Shown: positions 6,995 to 13,325 of the stretch, piece by piece | How positions within the stretch are numbered: the stretch's first letter is position 1 | Layout of the letters: each line of letters starts with the position of its first letter | Assembly: GCA_024280195.1 (NCBI GenBank) | Contig: JAJRQP010000304.1 | Location: 1-14,151, forward strand | From: Bacteroidota bacterium | GTDB taxonomy: Bacteria; Bacteroidota; Bacteroidia; Flavobacteriales_D; Crocinitomicaceae | Direction of reading: 5' to 3' | Length of the DNA stretch: 14,151 nt | Notes under the pieces: model-generated | Told to the model about the DNA's origin: nothing | Database searches by the model: none | Seen by the model: only the letters and a program-made list of their open reading frames with translations | Translations under genes and position numbers: made by a program

Positions 6995-7870
6995 TTACTT
7001 GCCGATTAAGATATTTAAACTTTTTGGAACAACATTCACAACGAGGTCTTTCTTGACGTTAAACGGCTCACCATCATAATGTGCTAGCCTTTCGGATAAA
7101 TGAATTTTTGCTTTCTTAAAAGACAAGGTTTCTGTAAACCGAGATTTATCACTTGTCTTTCTGAAAAAACGAAAAATGAGCGACGGTGCTGACCAGATAG
7201 AGAATGGTTTTAAAATACACATTTCTAATTTCCCATCGGTTACATCTGATTTCGGAGAAATAGAAAATCCATTTCCAAACTGTGAAGAGTTGGCAACTGT
7301 TAGCATAACAACAGGCAGTGTTTTTACCTTTCCATCAATGTCAATTGACACGTTGATTGGGTTAAATTTAAAAAACTCCTTGAATATTAAATAAACGTAT
7401 CCTCTCAATCCTCTTCGGGTGTGAGTGTCAAATTTTTTGGCAATAAGAGCATCAAATCCATAACCTGCAACACCCAAAAATGCTTTGTCATTTACTTTTA
7501 CGGTATCCATTTTAATGGCATTATGCTCATTGATGCATTTAATTGCATCAGCAATGTTCATTGGGATTTTAAGATGCCTTGCCAATCCATTTCCAGAACC
7601 AGCAGGTAATATTGCTAATTTTGTATCAGAACCAATCAAAGCTGTTCCGACTTCATGGACAGAACCATCTCCACCGACAGCACAAACAATATCAAAACCT
7701 TCTTTAATAGCTTGTTTTGTAATAATTTTCCCGTGCAATTTATATTCCGTGTAAGTAATTTCGTAATCAAATAAAGAAAGATCAAGATTTTCTTCAATCA
7801 ATGCAGGGATAAGGTTTTTGCGACCTACACCAGACTTAGGGTTAATTATGAAGAGAATTTTCTGTTTCAT
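6995..7870 (-). CDS. Diacylglycerol kinase family lipid kinase (YegS/DgkB/BmrU)
   Basis: A 291-residue soluble lipid kinase of normal length. The N-terminal catalytic domain has the nucleotide-binding NPKSG (10-14), GGDGSVHE (66-73) and PAGSGNGLARHL (89-100), all intact. A beta-sandwich C-terminal domain follows, with the family's 'SPKSDVTDGKLEMCI' block near 205-220 and 'HYDGEPF' close to the end, where the Asp/Glu residues are typical. Members phosphorylate diacylglycerol, phosphatidylglycerol, sphingoid bases or ceramide using ATP; the exact lipid cannot be read from sequence. It overlaps the LtaS-like gene by 4 nt (ATGA) and is followed 1 nt later by the small membrane-protein gene. This context favours recycling of diacylglycerol released by the LtaS-like enzyme, as DgkB does in Gram-positive bacteria. 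Confidence 0.92.
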   Translation of the reverse strand: MKQKILFIINPKSGVGRKNLIPALIEENLDLSLFDYEITYTEYKLHGKIITKQAIKEGFDIVCAVGGDGSVHEVGTALIGSDTKLAILPAGSGNGLARHLKIPMNIADAIKCINEHNAIKMDTVKVNDKAFLGVAGYGFDALIAKKFDTHTRRGLRGYVYLIFKEFFKFNPINVSIDIDGKVKTLPVVMLTVANSSQFGNGFSISPKSDVTDGKLEMCILKPFSIWSAPSLIFRFFRKTSDKSRFTETLSFKKAKIHLSERLAHYDGEPFNVKKDLVVNVVPKSLNILIGK

Positions 7871-9768
7871 TCTACTACTGTTTTGTTAAGGTTTAAGTCT
7901 CTGTTGTAGGTTTGTAAAATAGCTTTTACCCTATCTTCGTTCCTTCTCACTTCTTTTTTGTAATAAGCAAGAGAATCAACAGGTGTTATTACCTTGGTTG
8001 TGAAATCATGCAAAAATCGTGCCTTTCCATTAATGATTGTCGTCATGTGATTTCCTGTGTAATAATAGTAAGAACCACTGAGATAGCCAAGAGATTCTCT
8101 GTCATTATTTTGATAAAATGAATTGCCAAAAGCATAATAGCTTGTTTCAATGTTGAGTAAATCTAAGATAGTTGGTAGTATATCAAGTTGTTGAAAGATT
8201 TCATTTTTCCTTTCTGCTTTAATTTTTCCGCTAGGATGGTAAAACAATATTGGAATTCTGTAAAGGTGAGTTCTAACGTTGTATTGCTTAGTTGTGGAAG
8301 CGGGCGTGTGATCTGCTACAATAACAAAAAGAGTGTTGTTGAACCAAGGTTGTTCCTTTGCTTCTTTGAAAAATTCTTTCAAGGAATAGTCTGCATAATT
8401 GATAGATGCACATATTTTTTGAGGTCCTTTTTTTACTTTATCACGCATGTGCTCAGGAATAAAGTAGGGGTGATGAGAGGATAGTGTAAATAACGTTGAA
8501 AAGAAAGGTTCTTCCATTTTAGACATTTTTTTAGCAGTCCAAGGATTAAAGTATTCATCTAAAATACCCCAGGTCATGTCGGAGTGGTCTTCGTTGTCGT
8601 ATTCCGTTCTTCCAAAGTAATTATCGAATCCACATAATTGAGCGAATCCATCAAAACGCATAGAACCATTCGTAGCACCATGATAGAAAGCAGATTCATA
8701 ACCATGTTTTGCTAAAATGTTTGGGAGCGTATTGATTTTGTTGTCCCCAAATGGAGAAGATATGTATGGGTTTTCCATTAGTGTCGGCATGGAAGCAATA
8801 ATTGCAGGGACAGCTTCAATTGATTTTTTGCCATTCGCAAATCCATAGTTGAAGGTTAATGATTGATCGATTAGTGAATCTAAAAAAGGAGTGTAACTTT
8901 CCCCGTTGTTGTATGCGCCAATAAATTCAATTCCAAACCCTTCCAGCATGATGATCATGACGTTAGTGCCGTCAGGTAAAATATTTTGTGGAACAGATGT
9001 TTTAATTGGGGAGAATAATTTTGCGCATTCTTCATCGCTAAAGTAGCTTAGCGATTCTAAATTCCCTTGGTCAATTGTTTTGATAATTGTGAATGGCGTT
9101 GTTAAAACGAGGCCTGTGTTCTTGCCTTTTGTAAAGTTGGAAGCTTCGATGATTCCTGTTGGTTTTAAAGCAAATCCTCCTCTGCTAATTACAATTAAAA
9201 CAGGCAGTAGAATAAGTAAAGCGATGCTGTTTTTCCTGTAGAATAAAGCAGGTTTAGTCTTAAACGTAACGAACGTGGGTTGAGTTTTTCGATAGAGAAA
9301 TTCGCTAAAGGCAATGAGCAGAATTAAGAAAACAAAAAGATACCAAAAATCAGAAATAAATGTGGATATTAGTTGATTCACATCATTTCCAGCACTTGCC
9401 ATTGAGAACAAGTCAAATGTTGATCTTTTGCTTGTATAATTGAAGTACTCAACATCAAGAAGGTTTAACGCAATTAATATTCCGTTTGTTATATGAAATA
9501 AGATCTTAAAAAAAACTTTGTGTAATTTGTATTCTCGGATAGGAACTGGGAGAAGAAAGAGTGTGTAGTAAGGAAAAAAAAACAATCCAACGGTTATCAT
9601 GTCAAACCAAAGACCCAAGCCAAAATCAATAATTGAAACGTCATTAAAAGCGTTTGAATTGAAAAGTAAAAAGATAATTCTCGTTATGAATAACATCAAA
9701 ACAGCAATCCCTAGTCTTTTTAAAAGAACGATAACATGACCTGGGATGAGTTGCATTAATTTTTTCAT
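7867..9768 (-). CDS. LTA synthase family / sulfatase-like phosphoglycerol or phosphoethanolamine transferase
   Basis: A 633-residue inner-membrane enzyme. Five predicted membrane segments at about 10-37, 50-75, 88-105, 144-160 and 182-197 precede a large extracytoplasmic sulfatase-fold domain from about 268. Visible catalytic marks are Glu276 in IIMLEGFG, the nucleophile region NGKKSIEA with Ser316, His363 and Arg371 in YHGATNGSMRFDG, His432-433 in SSHHPY, and Asp486-His487 in VADHT. Gram-positive LtaS uses a Thr nucleophile; a Ser here is compatible with the superfamily. LtaS moves glycerophosphate from phosphatidylglycerol to a growing polymer and releases diacylglycerol; Gram-negative relatives decorate glucans or lipid A. 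The acceptor here is unknown. I chose ATG 9768 over TTG 9777 because the TTG lies inside the TACTTTTG box. The gene overlaps the lipid kinase and is divergent from the ChaN-like gene. Confidence 0.9.
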   Translation of the reverse strand: MKKLMQLIPGHVIVLLKRLGIAVLMLFITRIIFLLFNSNAFNDVSIIDFGLGLWFDMITVGLFFFPYYTLFLLPVPIREYKLHKVFFKILFHITNGILIALNLLDVEYFNYTSKRSTFDLFSMASAGNDVNQLISTFISDFWYLFVFLILLIAFSEFLYRKTQPTFVTFKTKPALFYRKNSIALLILLPVLIVISRGGFALKPTGIIEASNFTKGKNTGLVLTTPFTIIKTIDQGNLESLSYFSDEECAKLFSPIKTSVPQNILPDGTNVMIIMLEGFGIEFIGAYNNGESYTPFLDSLIDQSLTFNYGFANGKKSIEAVPAIIASMPTLMENPYISSPFGDNKINTLPNILAKHGYESAFYHGATNGSMRFDGFAQLCGFDNYFGRTEYDNEDHSDMTWGILDEYFNPWTAKKMSKMEEPFFSTLFTLSSHHPYFIPEHMRDKVKKGPQKICASINYADYSLKEFFKEAKEQPWFNNTLFVIVADHTPASTTKQYNVRTHLYRIPILFYHPSGKIKAERKNEIFQQLDILPTILDLLNIETSYYAFGNSFYQNNDRESLGYLSGSYYYYTGNHMTTIINGKARFLHDFTTKVITPVDSLAYYKKEVRRNEDRVKAILQTYNRDLNLNKTVVE

Positions 9769-9774
9769 AAAAAT

Positions 9775-9782
9775 CAAAAGTA
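9775..9782 (-). promoter_or_regulatory. -7 promoter box (TACTTTTG) of the LtaS-like operon
   Basis: A perfect TAnnTTTG match on the minus strand, ending 6 nt before ATG 9768 (spacer ATTTTT). Predicted transcription start is within a few bases of the ATG. It sits back to back with the plus-strand box at 9806-9813 in a divergent intergenic region of 64 nt. No -33 TTG is seen. Confidence 0.5.
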
Positions 9783-9805
9783 GAAAATTATAGTCAGAAT
9801 TAATT

Positions 9806-9813
9806 TATCTTTG
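9806..9813 (+). promoter_or_regulatory. -7 promoter box (TATCTTTG) of the ChaN/barrel/Nif3/zinc-ribbon operon
   Basis: A perfect TAnnTTTG match 19 nt before ATG 9833, leaving a short leader of about 13-15 nt without a Shine-Dalgarno sequence. The region around -33 (about 9780-9788) has no TTG and overlaps the opposing promoter box, so the two divergent units may compete for or share a regulator. Confidence 0.5.
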
Positions 9814-9832
9814 CTAGAAACAATTTCAAAAG

Positions 9833-10699
9833 ATGAAGCAAACAATTTTTCTATTGGTATTTATTCTTTCATTAGGTGCGTCAGCGCAAAAGGTGAAGTC
9901 GCATAAAATTTATAATTCAAAAGGAAAGAAAGTAAGTTTTAAAAAGCTGTCAAAAGATGTGCAGAATACAGAATTTGTCTTTTTCGGAGAGTATCACGAC
10001 AATCCGATTTCACACTGGTTGCAACTAGAGGTCCTTACTGTAATGCATCAAAAATACGGTTCAGATTTACAGTTAGGATTTGAAATGTTTGAACAGGATC
10101 AGCAAGAGATATTGAATAAATACATCACAAAGAAAATCAATACCAAAGAGTTTGAAAAAGAAATGAGGTTGTGGCCAAATCACAAGACAGATTATAAACC
10201 TTTACTGGGATTTGCAATTGAGAATGAATTAGATTGTATCGCAAGTAATATCCCAAGAAGGTATGCGTCACTTCTTTTTAAGAAAGGAAGAGATACACTG
10301 TATACTTTGTCAGATGCGGAGAAGAGTTGGATTTGTCCCTTAGATTTTAAAATAGACACAACTCTTTCTCAATATGCTTCCATTTCTAAAATGGCAGTTC
10401 ACATGGAAGGAATGTCTGGAGCTGATCTAATGGAAGCACAAGCGATAAAAGATGCGACAATGGCGTACTTTATATTAAAGAATAGGAAAGAAAATAGTGT
10501 TGTATTACATATGAATGGTGCTTTTCATTCAGACTTTTATCAAGGAATAATGTGGTACATTCAACAAGAAAAGCCCAATGCTAAAATAATTACCATTTCA
10601 ACAGTGAGTCAATCAAATGTGTTTAAACTGGAGAAAGAAAATAAAGGTCGAGCAGATTATATTATCTGTGTTGACGAAGACATGACAAGTACACACTAA
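9833..10699 (+). CDS. ChaN-family (haem-binding uptake, Tiki superfamily) periplasmic protein
   Basis: A 288-residue secreted protein with a signal peptide (MKQTIFLLVFILSLGASA, cleaved before QK). It shows the ChaN/Tiki pattern: FGEYHDNPISHWLQLE at 51-66 (Glu53, His55), LGFEMFEQDQQ at 81-91, EAQAIKDATMA at 201-211 and NGAFHSDFYQG at 228-238 (His232). Campylobacter ChaN is an iron-regulated lipoprotein that binds haem; the wider superfamily includes erythromycin esterase-like and TraB/PrgY proteins. Unlike ChaN lipoproteins there is no lipobox Cys, so this is probably soluble in the periplasm or exported. A metal- or haem-linked role is inferred. It heads a plus-strand unit, with the barrel gene 9 nt downstream. 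Confidence 0.82.
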   Translation: MKQTIFLLVFILSLGASAQKVKSHKIYNSKGKKVSFKKLSKDVQNTEFVFFGEYHDNPISHWLQLEVLTVMHQKYGSDLQLGFEMFEQDQQEILNKYITKKINTKEFEKEMRLWPNHKTDYKPLLGFAIENELDCIASNIPRRYASLLFKKGRDTLYTLSDAEKSWICPLDFKIDTTLSQYASISKMAVHMEGMSGADLMEAQAIKDATMAYFILKNRKENSVVLHMNGAFHSDFYQGIMWYIQQEKPNAKIITISTVSQSNVFKLEKENKGRADYIICVDEDMTSTH

Positions 10700-10708
10700 A
10701 ACTTATTT

Positions 10709-11392
10709 ATGAAGTTACTTTTTATTATTTGCATTTTGATGTTGACTTCTTTGCAAGTCATAGGGCAAGAGAATGAGTCATCGACTAGTACATCCGTATT
10801 TGTTAATACAAATTGGTCAAAAACGTCGAGAAAATTAATTGTAAATGATGGTTTATTTGGAGATTCTCTTGGAGAAAGAGCCAAAGAGACTAGTCTGAAT
10901 CTTTGGTCTTTTGGTCTTGGGTTTAGAAGTGAAATCACAAAGAATATCATGTGGGAAGGTGGAGTTTCTTTTCAGCAGAATGGGGAGCAATATTCTTTTG
11001 AGCAGGTAGATAGTTCTTACCAATATGAATCTAAATATAATTATATTTCACTTCCTATCAAAGTTTATTATAAGTATGGTAAGGCACTTCGAGTAATCGG
11101 AGGTTTAGGGATTGTTCCGCAAATGTTTGTGAAATTTCATCAAAAAAGAAGTTGGACAGACTCTAATAGTATTGAAGGGAGTGAAGAGATTAAAACAACA
11201 GTAGGTTATAACTCATTTGTTATCAGTTCTGTTTTTAACCTAGGAGTTGAGTTAGATTTCTCGGACAGAGTCACTTTGTTTTTTATTCCTGAATATAAAG
11301 TTCAATTGACATCGAGTTATTTAAAGACCAACTCTTACAAACATTATGGAAGATCAATTGGGATTAATATGGGGCTGTCTTTTAAATTGTAA
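10709..11392 (+). CDS. Outer-membrane beta-barrel protein (PorT-like / OMP_b-brl family)
   Basis: A 227-residue protein with signal peptide MKLLFIICILMLTSLQVIG cleaved before QEN. The mature part alternates polar and aromatic or hydrophobic residues in strands typical of small 8-stranded barrels: LWSFGLGFRSEI, MWEGGVSFQQNG, YNYISLPIKVYYKYG, LRVIGGLGIVPQMFV, SSVFNLGVELDF and the C-terminal SIGINMGLSFKL, which ends in the outer-membrane-sorting style of alternating hydrophobic residues. 'YISLPIKVYYKYG' is characteristic of the Bacteroidota PorT-like barrel families. The function cannot be told from sequence. It lies 9 nt after the ChaN-like gene and 2 nt before nif3, so it is probably co-transcribed with both. 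A link to haem or metal passage is speculation from context. Confidence 0.8.
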   Translation: MKLLFIICILMLTSLQVIGQENESSTSTSVFVNTNWSKTSRKLIVNDGLFGDSLGERAKETSLNLWSFGLGFRSEITKNIMWEGGVSFQQNGEQYSFEQVDSSYQYESKYNYISLPIKVYYKYGKALRVIGGLGIVPQMFVKFHQKRSWTDSNSIEGSEEIKTTVGYNSFVISSVFNLGVELDFSDRVTLFFIPEYKVQLTSSYLKTNSYKHYGRSIGINMGLSFKL

Positions 11393-11394
11393 GC

Positions 11395-12489
11395 ATGAAA
11401 ATTAAAGAAATAACGGATTATTTAGAATCATTAGCACCTCTTTCTAGTCAAGAGAGTTATGATAATTGCGGGTTAATTGTAGGAGACTCCAATACAGAAT
11501 TTAAAAAAGCACTCATTAGTTTGGATTGCATAGAAGCAACAGTCGATGAAGCTATAGAACATAATTGCAACCTAATTATTGCTCATCATCCAATTGTTTT
11601 TTCTGGAATTAAGAAGTTGAACGGTTCTAATTATATCGAGAGAACAGTTATCAAAGCAATTAAGAATGATATAGCCATTTATGCTATCCACACCAATCTT
11701 GATAATTATCAATATGGAGTAAACGATGAAATTGCAACAAGATTAGGATTGAAGAATGTAAGAATTCTTTCTCCTAAGAAGAATGTACTAACGAAATTGG
11801 TCTGTTTTGTTCCTTACAACAGCAAGAATATTGTATTAGATTCAATGTTTAGTGCTGGAGCAGGAAGAATTGGCAACTACGAACAATGCAGCTTTCAAAC
11901 AGAAGGGCAAGGTAGTTTTTTGCCTAATGAGAATGCAAATCCAATAGAAGGTAAGAAAGGAGAATTGTCTGTGGTCAATGAATTGAGAATAGAAGTATTG
12001 GTTTCTGATCATATCCTCCCAAAAGTGGTTGAAGCGATGAAGCAGTCACACCCTTACGAAGAGGTTGCGTATGAAATGTATGCGATTCAAAATGAAAACC
12101 AACACGAAGGTTCAGGAATGATAGGAGAACTTGAAACGGCAATGAGCACGATGGAGTTTTTAGCTTTTGTGAAAGATAAATTTAAGTGCGGTAGCATTAG
12201 ATATACTAAAATCATTAATCATTCTGTTAAAAAAGTCGCTTTTTGTGGAGGAGCAGGAAGTTTTTTATTAAATAATGCAAAAAAACAGCAAGCGGACATA
12301 TATATCAGTGGTGACTTCAAATATCATGAGTTTTTTGATGCTGAAAATGACATTATTATCGCCGATATCGGACATTTTGAGAGCGAACAATTTACATCTA
12401 ATAGAATTGAGCGTATTTTGACGGAAAAATTTGCTAAATTTGCAGTTCGTTTAACGGAGGTGAATACAAACCCAATAAATTATTTTTAG
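11395..12489 (+). CDS. Nif3-like dinuclear metal center protein (long form)
   Basis: A 364-residue member of the Nif3/YbgI/YqfO family, which forms hexameric toroids with a two-metal site. The N-terminal half has SYDNCGLIVGD at 21-31, LIIAHHPIVFSG with ligands His64-His65, and IYAIHTNLDN with His99 and Asp103. The C-terminal half has CGGAGSF, ISGDFKYHE and ADIGHFESEQF with His327 and Glu331 as ligands. Between the halves (about 125-232) sits the PII/CutA1-like insert of long-form proteins, marked by SHPYEEVAYEMYAI. E. coli YbgI (about 247 residues) lacks this insert. The biochemical role is unsettled; some members are annotated as GTP cyclohydrolase I type 2 without firm proof. The stop is 1 nt from the start of the zinc-ribbon gene. 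Confidence 0.93.
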   Translation: MKIKEITDYLESLAPLSSQESYDNCGLIVGDSNTEFKKALISLDCIEATVDEAIEHNCNLIIAHHPIVFSGIKKLNGSNYIERTVIKAIKNDIAIYAIHTNLDNYQYGVNDEIATRLGLKNVRILSPKKNVLTKLVCFVPYNSKNIVLDSMFSAGAGRIGNYEQCSFQTEGQGSFLPNENANPIEGKKGELSVVNELRIEVLVSDHILPKVVEAMKQSHPYEEVAYEMYAIQNENQHEGSGMIGELETAMSTMEFLAFVKDKFKCGSIRYTKIINHSVKKVAFCGGAGSFLLNNAKKQQADIYISGDFKYHEFFDAENDIIIADIGHFESEQFTSNRIERILTEKFAKFAVRLTEVNTNPINYF

Positions 12490-12490
12490 G

Positions 12491-13240
12491 ATGGCAAAAA
12501 CTGCAACTAAAAAAGAACAAACTGTAGCTGAAAAGCTAGATAGTTTATATGCTTTACAATTAATTGATTCTGAGATAGATAGAATTAAGACTGTTCGTGG
12601 TGAATTGCCATTGGAGGTACAGGATTTAGAAGATGAAGTGGCTGGTCTTGATAATCGCATTGAAAAAATGCAAGAAGAAATCAAAGAGTTAGAAACTGAA
12701 ATTTCTGATCGTAAGAATTCTTCTAAAGATGCTGCTGCTGCAATTGTAAAATACAAAAAGCAACAAACTAACGTTCGTAACAATAGAGAATACGATTCTA
12801 TTTCTAAGGAAATTGAATATCAAGAATTAGAAATTCAATTGAATGATAAAAGAACCAAAGAGTTCAAGTTCAAAATTGAAAGTAAACAAGAAATTCTTGA
12901 CACGTCAGTAGAGAAAAGAAAATTAAGAGCGGAAGATTTAGCAACTAAGAAATCTGAATTAGATGAAATTATTGCTGAAACTCAAGCGCAAGAAGAAAAA
13001 TTAGAAAAGAAGTCTAAATCTGCTTTAAAGAAGTTAGAATCACGTTTAGGGAATGCATACACACGTTTAAGATCAAGCGCTAAGAATGGTCTTGCTGTTG
13101 TTCAGGTTGATAGACATGCTTGTGGAGGTTGTTTTAACAAGATTCCAATTCAACGTCAGATTGACATTCAAGCAAAGAAAAAAGTAATCGTTTGTGAGCA
13201 CTGTGGAAGAGTATTAGTTCCAGGTGAAGCAGAAGACTAA
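12491..13240 (+). CDS. Coiled-coil C4-type zinc-ribbon protein (DUF164 family)
   Basis: A 249-residue cytoplasmic protein. Residues about 12-180 form a long charged antiparallel coiled-coil hairpin rich in E, K, L and Q. A C-terminal zinc ribbon has four ligands: Cys211 and Cys214 (CGGC), then Cys235 and Cys238 (CEHC). The block KALKKLESRLGNAYTRLR-type linker and 'VDRHACGGCFNKIP' are family hallmarks. Proteins of this family resemble flagellar FlgN/chaperone-like coiled coils with a nucleic-acid-type zinc ribbon, and are widely encoded beside Nif3. The function is not established. Here the ATG follows the nif3 stop by 1 nt (TAG-G-ATG), so coupled translation and a functional partnership are likely. 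It is the last gene of its unit, ahead of the terminator at 13260. Confidence 0.92.
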   Translation: MAKTATKKEQTVAEKLDSLYALQLIDSEIDRIKTVRGELPLEVQDLEDEVAGLDNRIEKMQEEIKELETEISDRKNSSKDAAAAIVKYKKQQTNVRNNREYDSISKEIEYQELEIQLNDKRTKEFKFKIESKQEILDTSVEKRKLRAEDLATKKSELDEIIAETQAQEEKLEKKSKSALKKLESRLGNAYTRLRSSAKNGLAVVQVDRHACGGCFNKIPIQRQIDIQAKKKVIVCEHCGRVLVPGEAED

Positions 13241-13259
13241 AGATTAATAACTGCATTTT

Positions 13260-13313
13260 AAAAACCGTTTTTGGTCATCGAGCGAAGTCGAGATGCCAGA
13301 AACGGTTTTTTTT
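13260..13313 (+). terminator. Strong intrinsic terminator with repeat-like core
   Basis: An 11-bp outer stem pairs AAAAACCGTTT (13260-13270) with AAACGGTTTTT (13300-13310), and the T's run on to 13313. Pairing continues inward (TTGG with CCAG-type pairs) to the shared 23-nt core and a TCGA-GCGAAG-TCGA tip. It lies 19 nt after the zinc-ribbon stop and should end that operon. The outer stem has no similarity to that of the 1664-1710 terminator, whereas the core is nearly identical. Confidence 0.88.
13272..13294. repeat. REP-like palindromic core, copy 2 (TCGAGCGAAGTCGAGAT type)
   Basis: Second copy of the 23-nt block, in the same orientation on the plus strand as copy 1 at 1675-1697 and differing at one loop base (A at 13285 against T at 1688). 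Copy 1 serves a minus-strand transcript and copy 2 a plus-strand transcript, so orientation relative to transcription is not fixed. Confidence 0.6.
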
Positions 13314-13320
13314 ATTTTTA
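13313..13320 (+). promoter_or_regulatory. Weak -7-like box (TATTTTTA) before the helicase gene
   Basis: One mismatch to TAnnTTTG (final A for G). It starts in the last T of the terminator tract and ends 5 nt before ATG 13326. Because the terminator just upstream should stop readthrough, the helicase needs a promoter near here, and this is the only candidate I see. Confidence 0.3.
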
Positions 13321-13325
13321 CAAAC

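Noticed and set aside
9769..9777. Upstream TTG start at 9777 for the LtaS-like gene
   Set aside because: The TTG is part of the TACTTTTG promoter box, and an ATG three codons in keeps the entire first membrane segment.
12451..12783. 110-codon minus-strand frame over the nif3 end and zinc-ribbon start
   Set aside because: Both plus-strand genes here are well supported and coupled; the antisense translation is a reflection of coiled-coil coding sequence.
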